Of a stretch of 64,000 nucleotides of DNA, positions 45,513 through 56,302 are shown one piece after another; position 1 is the stretch's first letter; the number at the start of each line of letters is the position of its first letter. The position numbers and the translations under genes are program-made. A model generated the notes under the pieces. That model was given only the letters and a program-made list of their open reading frames with translations, did not search any database and was not told the origin of the DNA. The DNA lies in NCBI RefSeq assembly GCF_028009165.1, contig NW_026611618.1, forward strand, positions 186,001-250,000, in the 5' to 3' direction. The stretch is from Akanthomyces muscarius. Taxonomy: Eukaryota; Ascomycota; Sordariomycetes; Hypocreales; Cordycipitaceae.

Positions 45513-47408
45513 ATGACACAGCCCACTGCCGCCTCCAAGCCTAGAGGCCTCTCTCGTTTCTCAAAGGCCTTGCCTGCTGTCCCGGGCCTACGCAGACCAT
45601 CCTCTTCTACTTCGCCTTCGACTTCGCCCGCCTTGCTTTCCCACCAGCTGCCGCCTCCACCAAAGGACCTGCCCGACCTCCCGCCGCCACCTCCGCCACC
45701 TCACAAGCAGGTTCACGATTCGGCGCCGCAGCTGCCTCAGTTCTACGACAAGTCTCCTCCGCTCCCCGTACCAGGCGCCTTCCCTCCAGAAGACACATTG
45801 GCCGTGCCCTCTCACAAAATGTCGATACCGAGACGTCCTGTTGGCGGAACCAACAATGCCATGCTCTCACCATTTCCGGAGCCCTCGCCTACCGCCTCTC
45901 TCTCTAGTCTAATTTCTGCCTATTCGCGCCCATTCGAGTCCCCCACCACAACCGCTCACACAGGCGCGTATCCCGACACGCCAGCAGCTTCTAGTCGCGA
46001 GACTTCACCCCCACGGGAAGCTCCGGCTGTTCCGGACAAGTCTGCTGGTGCTGCCCATCACAGCAAGCTGCCTCCACCCCCGGCATCTGAGGCAGCTCGT
46101 AACGACAAGGATGTACCGCCTGCGCCTCCTACAAAAAACGAAATCTGGCGCCGCCGGCCGCAGAATGACAGTCGAGAAATATCTGGCCTGAAGCTCGATT
46201 ACAGCCACGGCTCAACCGTTTCCAGCGCCGTCTCGATCATGTCCACATCCACCACATCCACGCAACGCCCAGCCACCGCAGTCCAGGACGAACCTTCACA
46301 CTCCCAGCCTGCGAAGCTAAGGAAACCTCCGTCTGTTGGCGGTCTGCCAGGCCGCAACGTCCGGCCCTCGATCGCGTCCAAGGACGAGCCTCGAGCTTCT
46401 AGCAACAAAGCAGCCACTAATCCTGTCCAAAGCAAGCAGTCCTTGCCTTCTCTTGCGAGATCGGCAGCCACTCCTTTCACCAATCGCCCTCCGACGCCCG
46501 AATATCAAAAAGGCGAGTCTCGTGCTCCTGTCGTCACCACTTTCACCTCGCCTGCTTCACCCGCCGCATCCCCGGAGTCGCCCAGCAGATTCTCGCCAGG
46601 ATCTGCTAAGGACCTTCCCCCGCCGCCCCCCAGGAATCCGAGCAGAAACGCCTCTGCCAGCACCACGCCCAAGCTCGGCCCTGTCACATCTTCCTCGATG
46701 CTTACAGAGATACCCCGCCGCAAGCCCGCCACCGCGCTGTCGCCCGTTACCGCACCGCCGCCCGCCAACGGAGACGCTGTTGCCAACAAGCCCCAGCTGT
46801 CGTCTACCATGACGTCCTTTTCTAGCAACCCAAGCCGCGCTCGCACACCCGTAAGCGCGTCTACCCCATCGGACCAGTCTCGCGGCTCCAGCCTCAGCCC
46901 GACACGCCAGCCTCGGCGCGACCAGGAGCTGACGCCGCGTCAGCAACGCCGACCTCCTAGCGACCCGCGCATTGTCCAGACCGACAAGGGCCCCATGTAC
47001 CGCGGCCGCGACGGTACGCTATACCCGGAGATGGCCATTCTACGCGAACCCGACCCTCGCGCGCTCCGTTTTCCCACCTGGAAGGGCAAGGAGGTCGCGA
47101 CAGCTGCTGCCGACGGCGTCTATACCGCACGGGAGCTCAAGGCATCGCACTACTCGTGTTTCCAGAAGCATGCGATCATGAACCGGCGCACAAACCGGCA
47201 GTACCCGCTGACGTGCCAGACGTGCAGCAAGGCCAACGCGGACGACCGCTGGGCCTGCACGTTCTGCCACTTGCGCATCTGCGAGTCCTGCTTTCGCGTG
47301 CTGGACGCGAACCAGCGCGATCTGAGGAGGCTGGTGGCGGATGTTGGGCGCCACGCACCGCTGAGCCTGTCGTCGGATTCGCGTCCGGCGTCTGCGTTTG
47401 GCTTGTAA
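45513..47408 (+). CDS. proline-rich protein with C-terminal Cys/His zinc-binding module
   Basis: Single exon of 631 residues. The first 480 residues are Pro/Ser-rich and disordered, with polyproline tracts (LPPPPKDLPDLPPPPPPP) that could bind SH3, WW or EVH1 domains. From about residue 488 an ordered C-terminal region begins (MYRGRDGTLYPEMAILRE). It includes a metal-binding pattern: SHYSCFQKHAIMN, then CQTCSKANADDRWACTFCHLRICESC. This gives two CxxC pairs plus a further CxxC, spaced like a ZZ or B-box type zinc finger. I recognise no named homologue. The combination suggests a signalling or cytoskeletal adaptor. The ATG at 45513 follows a long CT-rich leader. Confidence 0.8.
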   Translation: MTQPTAASKPRGLSRFSKALPAVPGLRRPSSSTSPSTSPALLSHQLPPPPKDLPDLPPPPPPPHKQVHDSAPQLPQFYDKSPPLPVPGAFPPEDTLAVPSHKMSIPRRPVGGTNNAMLSPFPEPSPTASLSSLISAYSRPFESPTTTAHTGAYPDTPAASSRETSPPREAPAVPDKSAGAAHHSKLPPPPASEAARNDKDVPPAPPTKNEIWRRRPQNDSREISGLKLDYSHGSTVSSAVSIMSTSTTSTQRPATAVQDEPSHSQPAKLRKPPSVGGLPGRNVRPSIASKDEPRASSNKAATNPVQSKQSLPSLARSAATPFTNRPPTPEYQKGESRAPVVTTFTSPASPAASPESPSRFSPGSAKDLPPPPPRNPSRNASASTTPKLGPVTSSSMLTEIPRRKPATALSPVTAPPPANGDAVANKPQLSSTMTSFSSNPSRARTPVSASTPSDQSRGSSLSPTRQPRRDQELTPRQQRRPPSDPRIVQTDKGPMYRGRDGTLYPEMAILREPDPRALRFPTWKGKEVATAAADGVYTARELKASHYSCFQKHAIMNRRTNRQYPLTCQTCSKANADDRWACTFCHLRICESCFRVLDANQRDLRRLVADVGRHAPLSLSSDSRPASAFGL

Positions 47409-48173
47409 AACAGACACGACGTAATGATTGCATAAAAGTTGCTTTGCATCGTCCTGCTTTGCATCAACTACAACATCCCGAAGCATTCGAACCGCACCAC
47501 CTCTCATGCAGCATGAGCACGCTGCTTCCTTTTGTCACGACATTTTCACCTGGTCGAAGCCAGACGGCATTTCTCTTTTTCTTTTCTTACTCCTTCTGGC
47601 GCCGGTATCTACAGATTTGTGGCTTCACTATTCATTTTTATTATTATTATTGTTACTCTTGGGTTGGGGTTTTGGAAACACGACAGCCGCGGAGACGGCC
47701 ATGTATTGGAAAAGAGGGCAGTTGAAGAAGACTGGTCGGAAAAGGATACCTGGATTAGGATACTTGAATTAGGATAGAGCAGACAGGGACAAGGAACTTG
47801 AGAGTCTGTCTCCTGAATGCGAGCTGGCGTCAAGCCATGCTCTTTTAATACAATTACATCTCCTTGAGCTTTATTTTACCCGCGCATGCGTCTTTTGCCA
47901 GGCTCCTCAGCCAGCGCATGCTCCATGACGTTTACGAAGTATTTGACCCAACATCAAAAACATGAGCTTTACACATTGATTGTTATTAATATGTTCATAA
48001 TTCTTGGGTTGAAATGATATCATCCGGACAGCCACTGTCCAAAAAGCGCCAAAACTCAATAAAGCAAGGGGGTATATGCGACGGGACTGGCACCCGTATC
48101 AGGCCCATCTTCCATCTAAAACAGAGCGCAAAAAAAAAAAAAAAACCATCCACAACATTTGTCCAAAACACGC
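47409..48173. other. convergent 3' intergenic region
   Basis: 765 bp of mostly AT-rich DNA, with a 16-base A run at 48130-48145. Suited to 3' UTRs of the two convergent genes. No gene seen. Confidence 0.5.
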
Positions 48174-49412
48174 TCACTTTCCATGCCCCTCCTCCAGCAC
48201 ACTCGGCTTCGTGTCCGCCGTCTGGGGCCGGTGCCACGGCTCGCGGCTCTGGTACCACTCGCCGAGCGTCAGCTCCTCCTGGCTGGCGGTGACGTTGTTC
48301 TGCCGAATGTCGACGTGGCGCGTGATCCTGCCGCGGCGGCCGCCGCTCGTCTGGCTGCTGTCCAGGGCTACGAGCTCTGCCGACTTGGCGGCGCTGCTGC
48401 TGCTATTCTTGCTGCCGTCATTTCTGCTGCTGCGACCGCTGCGGCTGCTGCTGCTGCCGCCCTGCCGCAGGCGGCGGTGGAGGCGGCGGTAGAGGTGGCG
48501 CGTCGTGGGGAGGATGCTGGCAATCATGTAGATGCTGGGCTCGACGAGGGCGTAGATCATGGGCCCGCCGGAGGCGTACCACGTCGGGTCGCTGAAGAGC
48601 GGCGTGGTGAAGAAGACGGAGAAGCGCAGCGCGCAGGTGATGATGCCCATGGACGCGGCGAGGAACGTGAGCATGAGGCCGACCTTTTCCGCAATGGGCA
48701 TCTGCAGCCGCAGCAGGATCGGCCAGGGGATGACGAGCATGACGACGTCGGTGACGAGGCTCGGCACGCTGTAGAGCTTGTAGAAGAGCATGACGTCGCC
48801 GCAGGTGCCGTCGTGGATGTCGACGGCCTGCGTCCAGAAGTAGCGAAAGGGCCGGCAGATGGAAAAGGCGAGGATGAGGGCGACGACACCCTGGAGCAGG
48901 ATGACGACGCCGAGGAGGATGATGAGCCGCCGGTAGGACGTCACCTCGAAGAGCTGGTGGTAGAGGAAGAGCGCGGCAAGCTTGGCAAACATGACGGCGG
49001 GCGTGTAGGTGAACTCGAGGACCTTGGAGAGCTGCAGCCACGTCTGGAACGTGGCGACGGGGACGGCGGTGACGTGGTGGCCCACGCCGCCGATTTGTGT
49101 CATGACTGGTCCTTTTCTCAGCACGATGCGCAATTACGGCGGAGGAGAGAGAGCCGTGGGTGGTGGGAAAGGGAGAAGAAGAAGAAACGTACGGATTCCG
49201 GTCGCGGCGCTGCCGAGGCAGAAGACGTAGCAGAGCGTGTTGCACACGAGCATGGGCCTGCCGACCGCCTTGGGGTTGTAGTGGCGGCTGGCGTAGAAGA
49301 TGGCGAGGAAGACGGTGTTGATGACGGTGAAGACGATGCTGACGCGCTGGTCGAGGCCCGGGTCGTTGGTCTCGGCCAGGTACTCTGGCGAGCCCGGCGT
49401 CGGGCCAGCCAT
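48174..49412 (-). CDS. seven-helix fungal 'rhodopsin domain' integral membrane protein
   Basis: Two exons on the minus strand (49412-49193 and 49105-48174, intron 87 bp) encode 383 residues from the ATG at 49412. An upstream frame to 49475 starts only with TTG. Seven hydrophobic helices match the SAT5/rhodopsin-domain family of ascomycetes. QTWLQLSKVLEFTYTPAVMF and AKLAALFLYHQLFE form the central helices. A CRPFRYFWTQ loop and GTCGD give the conserved extracellular cysteines. DVVMLVIPWPILLRLQMP and the ALVEPSIYMIASILP helix close the domain. The 100-residue cytosolic tail is Ser/Arg-rich with likely phosphosites. Pth11-like receptors belong to the same broad group, but no CFEM domain is present, so receptor function is only an inference. 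It is divergent from an alpha/beta hydrolase gene. Confidence 0.87.
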
Positions 49413-50078
49413 GATGGTGCTGTTGTTGCTGCTGCTGTTTGTCAAAGATGAAGAGTAGCCCACACCAGTTGACAAAGTGGCCGTCGTTGGTTGAGGGGGG
49501 GGCCAATTAATTAAGCATGTTGAGAAGATGAATGTAGGTGTGGCTTGCAGAGAGGGTGAGGAGAATGAGGAAATCTGCAGACGCCCCCCGGGGCGGAGAG
49601 GAGGAGGAGGGGGGCGCCCGGCGGATTCTTATTCGGGAGGTGTACCTGTGGCGTCGGAGCCCTGCCGTTGAAACGTGAGTGACTAGTGATAGTGCGCCGG
49701 AAAAATCGTGGCCATTCGAGAAATAAAACGGGCCTGTTTGGATACATGCGCGGGGTGGCTGCTGAAGCGACGCTCACTAGTTAGTTGTAACTACGTTGAC
49801 TCTCTCTCTCTTCTTCGCTGTGGAGAGGGCCATCTCCACCATCCCATCCCATCCCATCCCGTCCCAACCAGGCACACCAAGGCCCAGCGCATAAGACGAA
49901 TCCGCGCCCCCTTCCTTCTCCACGCCCACCACCCCAAGCTCTCTGCCGACGCTACTTTCTGACGTGCAGCTAAATTCGTTACATAGTTTCGCCCATCTTT
50001 CGGGCTTCGATCACTCTTGTTTCAACCTTTAGCCTGCCATCGGGAGAAAAAGACAGGCGGACGGGCTTCTGAGCTACA
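49413..50078. promoter_or_regulatory. divergent promoter region
   Basis: 666 bp between divergent starts of the seven-helix protein and the alpha/beta hydrolase. It contains a CCCAT repeat near 49840-49865 and a CT-rich part toward 50050. No TATA box stands out. Confidence 0.5.
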
Positions 50079-51402
50079 ATGGTCAACTTTGGCTCCTTCA
50101 CGTCCCTCACCTACTGGACGCAGATTGCCTTTATCGGCAGCAACGCCCAGTCCAATGCCTCGTCGCTCGCCGACATTGTGCCCCGGCGCGATGTCATGTA
50201 CGTCGGCGGCGAGTACACCAACATCACTGTGCGTTGCAACCCCCCCTTGTCTTACCCAGCGTCTTATCTCCCCCCCATAAGCAGCAGAATCGCGTTATCT
50301 GACACCGATGCGTCGCCAAAATAGGACCACACCACCAATGCCACATCTATAGCCCTCCTCGGCCAGATATACGTCGAGAAGCTCTCCCCCCATCATCCCC
50401 AGCCCCCCAGCTTGTCCTCGCCGCCGCTGCCCATCGTCTTCATCGCCGGCGCCGCCCAGACCGGCACCAACTTCCTCGCCACCCCCGACGGCCGTCCCGG
50501 CTGGGCGTCTTATTTCCTGTCCAAGGGCCACACCGTCTACCTCTCCGACCAGCCGGCGCGCGGCCGCTCCGCGTGGCAGCCCGGCGGGCCCGGCGCCTTT
50601 GGCACCATTGGCCCGCCGCAGTCCGTCTCGGACATCTTCACCGACACGGCGCGCAACGGCGGCCAGTGGCCCCAGGCCAAGCTGCACACGCAGTGGCCCG
50701 GCACCGGCCGCATGGGCGACCCGACCTTTGATGCCTTCTACAGGAGCCAGGTGCCGCTGCAGCAGGACCGCTTCATCGGCGAGGAGGCCAATGCCAAGGC
50801 CTACGCGGCGCTGGTGGACCAAGTCGGGCCGTGCTACATCATCAGCCATTCGCAAGCTGGCGCATACGGTATGTGGTTTTTCCTTTACTAATCTCAAAAA
50901 AAAAAACGTGGCTAATAAACGAAAAACAGGCTGGCGAGTCGGCGACATGCGCCCCGACCTCGTCAAGGGCATCGTCCAGCTCGAGCCCTCCGGGCCGCCC
51001 TTTACCCTGCGGCCGCCATTTGGCACCGACCCGGCCTTTGCGTTTGGCCTCACGGACCTGCCCATCGGCTACCGCCCGCCCGCCGGCGCGCACGCCGAGC
51101 ACATCAAGACGCGGATCCGGCCGGCCGTCGACGCCGACCACAACGAGTGCATCATGCAGGCGTGTCCCGTCAAGAAGCTGACCAACCTCGCGCGCATCCC
51201 GGAGCTCGTCGTCACGGGCGAGGCGTCGTTCCACGCGCCGTACGACTACTGCACCGTCGAGTACCTGCGGCAGGTGGGCGTGGACGTGGAGCATGCGGAT
51301 CTGGGGAGGGAGGGGATCCACGGCAACGGACACATGTTCTTCATGGAGATGAATAATATCGAGATTGCGGAGAGGGTGTACCAGTGGCTGGAGAAGCATT
51401 AG
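50079..51402 (+). CDS. alpha/beta hydrolase (lipase/esterase-like)
   Basis: Three exons, 50079-50228, 50325-50868 and 50930-51402 (introns 96 and 61 bp), encode 388 residues. The core fold is visible as PIVFIAGAAQTGTNF (oxyanion-side strand), GHTVYLSDQPARGRS and the nucleophile elbow CYIISHSQAGAYG, with Ser226 as the probable nucleophile. The elbow reads S-H-S-Q-A-G instead of the classic G-x-S-x-G, as seen in a group of fungal hydrolases. The acid probably lies after ELVVTGEASFHAPYD, and the catalytic His in IHGNGHMFFME. The QLEPSGPPF segment after the elbow is typical of this fungal group. The N-terminus (about 30 residues) is mildly hydrophobic and could be a weak signal. Substrate unknown. 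Codon bias is strongly GC, which makes long antisense frames. Confidence 0.87.
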
Positions 51403-51619
51403 ATGTAGCATGGTGGTTGGTGTTTGATGTTGGCCATGTGCGAGATGAATATGACGCCAAGTATGAGCGGTTGAGAGGTGTGGACGTCGGACTATTACCG
51501 CCAACGACAAATAGAACATGAGCATAGACATATGCAGCATTTATGATGATTAAAATACAGCGGATTGAAGATGTGAGTGTCACAGGGTTGAAAACGGCTG
51601 GGGCAGCCGGTACAGCGGC

Positions 51620-52902
51620 TTATCTGCGCCTCGCCATCTGGACAGCCGCCAGGGCGAGCGATATCCAGAAAGGAGGCTTGGTAGTAGGTGCCTATGTACA
51701 CGGGACATCGAGGTTAGTGAGGAATCATGACATGATTGGCGGTATTGTCTGTGTGGTCTGCATGCGCATGGTACTTAACCATGCATGCAGTCTCTACGGC
51801 TTTAGGGGTGGCCACTTACAGATGAAGACGGCGATGTTGCTGTGGCTGCTGCGCTCGTTGTGCGTGCAGGTGAACCTACCCTTGAAGACGTCGACGCCGA
51901 TGTGGAAGAGGAACCCAAAGTTGGAGTGGGAGTCCAGGGAGGATCATTGCCCTCGACCACATTAAACACGCCATCTCCACCGCACATCTCGGACGAGTTG
52001 CCTGCGCAGGGCACATTGCAGTCTGCGGGGGACGGGCTTCTGTCCCCGGCGACATAGTCCCCGCACCAACACTCGACACCTGCTTTGAACCCGACGAATC
52101 GATGCCCAGCCCTCCAGCAAGCATCTTCACAATTACTCCGTGTCAACTCGTCGCCGGTCGGAGACGCCAGCTTGGTCTGAAAAGGATGTCTCGACGCGTC
52201 CTTGTAGCATTGATGATCCGTCCACAGCGGAGGCGCCGTTTCAGACGAGTAGCTCAAAGTCGGTGTTGGGGCCGTCGTCGTGGTAGACGCATATGGCACT
52301 CTCCCCTCGACCATGTTAAAGACGCCACGGCCGCCGCAAAGCTCGGAGGAGTTGCCCGCGCAGGGGGCGTTGCATTCTGCGCGCGGTGCGATTTCGGCTC
52401 CGCGGACGAGATATCCGCACCAGCATTCCGTGCCTGCTTTGAAGCCGGCATACGGGTACCCAGCGTCCCAGCAAGAAGTTTCGCACTTGGCGCGGGTCAG
52501 GTCCTTGCCCTTTGGCGAGGGCAGTTGGGTTTCCAGCGGAGGCCAAAGCTCGTCGTTGTAGCAATCCAGGTCTGTCCAGAGCGGCGACGGAGCAGGAACG
52601 GTGGTGCTCGCGGCCGTGGTCCTGCTCGAGGCGAGGCGCTCTGCCTGGACGGCCACGCAGTACGAGTGCCCCTTGGTCCACCCCTCGCAGTCGACGGTGA
52701 GGTCTGGGTTCCAGCGCGCCATGGCCTCCGGGGAGACACTCCAGACGTTGCGCTCGAATTCGCAGCTGCGGTGCCCGTCCTCGTTGTCGTACCAATAGGA
52801 GCAGCTCGGAATCGTGTAGAGATTGAAGATTAGATTTGGCGACCTGGCCGCGGCGCCCAGGCCGGCCAGCCATGCAGAGGAGAGAAGAAATGCGCGATTC
52901 AT
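51620..52902 (-). CDS. LysM-like plus two WSC-domain cell-surface protein with C-terminal anchor
   Basis: Exons 52902-51820 and 51691-51620 on the minus strand, joined over a 128-bp intron (GTAAGT...TACATAG), give 384 residues. A signal peptide (MNRAFLLSSAWLAGLGAAA) leads to a LysM-like module: CSYWYDNEDGHRSCEF, then ARWNPDL and GHSYCV, the usual fungal LysM spacing. Two WSC domains follow (about residues 113-200 and 225-315), each with the cysteine set ending in CAGNSSE-[LM]-CGG. A Ser/Thr-rich stalk comes next. The short second exon adds PPFWISLALAAVQMARRR, a hydrophobic tail with a basic end that should anchor the protein in the membrane. It may otherwise act as a GPI signal, but the basic end argues against that. 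Such modules bind wall glucan and chitin oligomers, so the protein probably sits at the cell surface as a wall sensor or adhesin. Confidence 0.87.
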
Positions 52903-54970
52903 TCTAGGAGCTGCAGGTCACAGAGAGGCAAGAGGGAGACAAAGCTGGGCTCGAGGTGGAAATAAGCCAAGTCCCGCCTCTTCAGAAGATGGACAACGTA
53001 GAGAGGGAGAGAGAGAGCACAGCATAGCATAGCACGGTTTATAAGTAGCGTTGGAAAGCTACACCCCTGCCTTGGCTTGTAAGGCTGTAGGATTTGTGGT
53101 GGAGAAGAAAATCGATAGCGTACGGGAATATGCGTGCACAACGGAGGCGACATGAATGACATTGATCAATATGCGCAAGCTTATTATAGAACGACCGTCA
53201 GTGAGCAGCCGTCGAATAACAGTGGCTATGAGGTGACACGCTTAGGATGAGAGAAAAGATGGTCTAGTGCCTTGGGCAACGCGGCCTGTTTCTTTCAGTT
53301 TTGTTCGTCCATCTAGCAGCAAAATTCGAACAAGCGACAAGGGAGGGGTCAATAGGGCTGCGTGTCCGGATTGCTTCGTTAGTCGGCTTCGGTTCTTGGC
53401 TCTCATTTCCGGAGACGTATATCCACCGCGAACCATATACTGTCCGTAGTGTAAGCCACAAAGTGCAATAGTTCCTGGGATCTACCATAGCCGAGTTCGC
53501 TAATTAAACCAAGTACCTATAGATCCACTTTATCCTTATTCGTCACATTCCGCCGCTGCCAGCATCCGGACGAGTTCTGCGCGAATCGACCCCTGGCAAT
53601 TCTAGGGCGCGAGAATCGAGGTCTTGCGGCTGCATCCCTGCAGGAACTAAAACCCGTGGCCCCCCCTCTCGTAATCGTCCGCCATACATTGTTGGGCACT
53701 ATTCTTCGCCTACCAAGTTTGCACAGGCAGTTTCATGCTAACCACTCTCGCACTCTTTTTGCCGCTCCGTAGTCGGTTTTTTTTTTCGTGCTCGGTCCTC
53801 AAAATCGCAATGGGGTGGAGATGGATGACTGGCTGGCTTATATCCACACTCATTTGCCGCGAGCCAGCGAGCATTATGAAGAAGTATAATATTTTTCTTT
53901 ACAATAAATTAAAAATATGTGCATAAATTTAAGAATAAAACCTTAAAATATTATAAAGAAAAGTTGTACTTTTTTTTCTTCTAATTTCTAAATTCATTTA
54001 TTGGCTCCTCTTTACTTTACGTGTGAACTTACCTTGGAGCTAGGGGTCAAAGGAAAGGCAAGGTGCCTAGCACGCTGTTTTCTCACTCTATTTGCAAAGA
54101 CTCGCAGAACGCTCCCCGCCCCGCAGCCTCGTCTCTACACCTCTATCAAATCCTCAGCATATGAAGGTACGTAATTGGTCAAAGATTGTCCTACTGCGAT
54201 ATTTGTGCATGCGGTGTTGTGGAAAGGAATATGGCGCATCACACTCCAGCCGCAGCCTGTTTCCTCATCCAAACAACTGGCTACGGCTTGGGGGAACACA
54301 GTAGTGAGTCAGCCGCAGCTGCCGTTACGTCGCTCGACTGTGAAGCAACTCGCCGGCTTAGCCAATCACAGCAATTGAATAGCTGCCGGGAATGTAAGCT
54401 GGCGCGCCATGATGGCTGGCAATTCGCAAACGAAGTACTGTGCTATTCGAGCTCATGGTAACGGGTCATCATGTAAGAAAACGGGCTGCAAATTCCGATA
54501 TAGGACGGGCCAGCAAGGACATCACCACCGAACAAGGCTCCGAAGGTGGCGCGAAGGAATTACGGATGGCAAGGATCAAACGCATATACTAACGACTCGC
54601 TGCAGATCACAAAGGGCCAATCGCATAGACTTGGCTAGCTACTTGCTGTAGATACTTGCGCATCCATACAGTGGTCTCGCCGTGGAAGAACGCGGCAGGG
54701 ATTGGAAAGGATCGTAGCTGGGTAAGAGCCGAGAGAGTAACGTAAAGCTGGGCAAAAAGACTGTCAACTTCAGCTACAGCCTAGTCCCACACCTCAGCGC
54801 AACGTGGCTGCGGCACAGCCCGATTTTCAGCGGGAGATATGTGGTCTCATTTTGGATCGTGAAATCGTACTGCTCCGTGGGCGGCGGAGATTTTGATAGT
54901 CGTCCTTTTTGTTCTTTTGACCCCGAGTTTACTGACCGTTTGGAACTCGTCTAATTTGCCTGTCAGGTTA

Positions 54971-55002
54971 CACCTGCATGTGCCTATAGGGTCACCTGCA
55001 TG
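54971..55002 (+). repeat. pair of CACCTGCATG direct repeats in promoter
   Basis: CACCTGCATG occurs at 54971-54980 and again at 54993-55002, 22 bp apart (two helical turns), just upstream of a TATA box. The spacing suggests paired factor binding. CACCTG is also an E-box core. Confidence 0.5.
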
Positions 55003-55014
55003 GTGTAGGACCTG

Positions 55015-55022
55015 TATATAAT
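55015..55022 (+). promoter_or_regulatory. TATA box of the orphan gene
   Basis: TATATAAT about 165 bp before the ATG at 55184, in a good position for a long-leader fungal promoter. Confidence 0.5.
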
Positions 55023-55183
55023 ACCCTGCTCATGTTTCATTCTTTACAAACAACTTCTTGCTTGTTGCAGAACATACTTTGCTTTGGCGTCGATACACCT
55101 TTTGCTTTTCCAAACCCAAATTAAATCTGCGAGACTAGTTCTCCCCTCCCTCCCCTAGCCGAAAAGAAAGCCACGGCGGACGA

Positions 55184-56302
55184 ATGGAGACGGAGCTGAA
55201 CACTGTACTCGAGCCGTATCAGGATAGGCATGTTGGGAATACGGGGCTACATGAGAGTGAATGGTCGACAGACCATTACGCCGAGCTCGGAGGCAGCATA
55301 ACTTGGGTTATGCCCCTCAACGAGGGTTGCTTGCATGGCATTGACCATATCTATGCGGATCTGCATCGGCGCCTTGACCAGGTGGCTGCACAAGCCATCT
55401 TCTTCTCGCCAACGCAAGCAAACCAAATACGGCAGCAAAATCGCGAGGTTGTTGAAAAGCTGGCAGCTCTGGAGAGTGTATTATTTGACAGCGGCTCTGG
55501 GAGTCCGTTGCAACTGCCCAGCTCGACAGCCTCGCTGTCCACCACAGACGGTAGGGCTGGGGCGGGTAGGAAGGGCCGGGCCTCGCAGTCCCGCAAGAGC
55601 CGTGCTGTTGGCACAGTGTCAAGACGGTCACAGCTGGCGGGCCCTGATGGCGGCGATGTATTTCCTAGTTCTCCTCGACTGATAGACCCGACAACCAGCA
55701 TCATCGGCATAGACTCGGCCTTGGCCGCCAAGCTGCTGCGGATTGGCAACGATGAAACCAAGGTGCAGGTGGTCGAGTTTTCCGCGCATGTATCCGCGCG
55801 TCGCCTGCGCTCTTCCGCAAGCACGGCAGCAGGCCCGATACCCAGCGCGGCGGACCTGACGGACATGTCGAGCCTCATGCGGCTGGTCGTGTACCTCGGC
55901 GCGACCATTGAGAGCAGTGCATTTGGGGAGCAGCACTTTCGCGCCAAGAGGCGGATTGCGCTCGCCCAGTTCTACCACGCGTACACCATTGCGCAGAATC
56001 ACTCGGAGCTATTCCTGTCGTGGTGCGACGAGCATCATGTGCGGCGAGGCTCTCTCCCGCCCAAGGGCAGCAGGAAAACGGCGGTGCAGCATCGCTTTGC
56101 CGACCTCGTGTTTGATCGCGCGAGCCAGCACTCTGCAGCGAGCGTGGCAGGACCTTCAACCGCTGTTGTTGATGATACGAAGAAGAGGTGTGCAAAGATC
56201 CAAACGTGGAGAAAGACCGGCAAGAGCTGGGCAAAGTTTGTCGAGCGCTTCGGCTACGGGATCCTACTGCTCGTGCCCCTGTGCCTCTCGGACGAAGAGT
56301 AG
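55184..56302 (+). CDS. uncharacterised fungal protein (372 aa)
   Basis: Single exon from the ATG at 55184. The N-terminal 100 residues are helical and charged (DHIYADLHRRLDQVAAQAIFF and NREVVEKLAALESVLF), and the middle is Ser/Arg-rich. An ordered, Ala-rich C-terminal half (SSLMRLVVYLGATIESS, then RRIALAQFYHAYTIAQNH) ends in KSWAKFVERFGYGILLLVP. That last motif recurs at the end of many hypothetical ascomycete proteins. No catalytic motif, signal peptide or clear membrane segment is seen. I do not recognise a function. It lies between the WSC gene and the carboxylesterase/P450/PKS group and could be a border gene of that cluster. Its promoter has paired repeats and a TATA box, which hints at regulated expression. 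Confidence 0.75.
   Translation: METELNTVLEPYQDRHVGNTGLHESEWSTDHYAELGGSITWVMPLNEGCLHGIDHIYADLHRRLDQVAAQAIFFSPTQANQIRQQNREVVEKLAALESVLFDSGSGSPLQLPSSTASLSTTDGRAGAGRKGRASQSRKSRAVGTVSRRSQLAGPDGGDVFPSSPRLIDPTTSIIGIDSALAAKLLRIGNDETKVQVVEFSAHVSARRLRSSASTAAGPIPSAADLTDMSSLMRLVVYLGATIESSAFGEQHFRAKRRIALAQFYHAYTIAQNHSELFLSWCDEHHVRRGSLPPKGSRKTAVQHRFADLVFDRASQHSAASVAGPSTAVVDDTKKRCAKIQTWRKTGKSWAKFVERFGYGILLLVPLCLSDEE

Larger units (their letters stand above)
52903..55183. other. intergenic, 2.3 kb
   Basis: No supported gene. An AT-rich patch lies at about 53878-53990. A 91-codon frame at 54186-54461 (+) is Cys-rich (SYCDICACG and NSCRECK) but starts at a TTG and has no recognised domain, so I leave it out. 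The right end (about 54960-55183) is the promoter of the next gene, with two CACCTGCATG repeats and a TATATAA. Confidence 0.45.

Noticed and set aside
48159..49451. 430-codon plus-strand frame over the seven-helix protein gene
   Set aside because: Antisense shadow of a gene with strong third-position GC; no domain, and the sense strand encodes a recognisable family.
54186..54461. Cys-rich 91-codon frame (SYCDICACG, NSCRECK)
   Set aside because: Starts with TTG, is not in a convincing gene context and matches no zinc-finger spacing I can name. Possible small gene, but unsupported.
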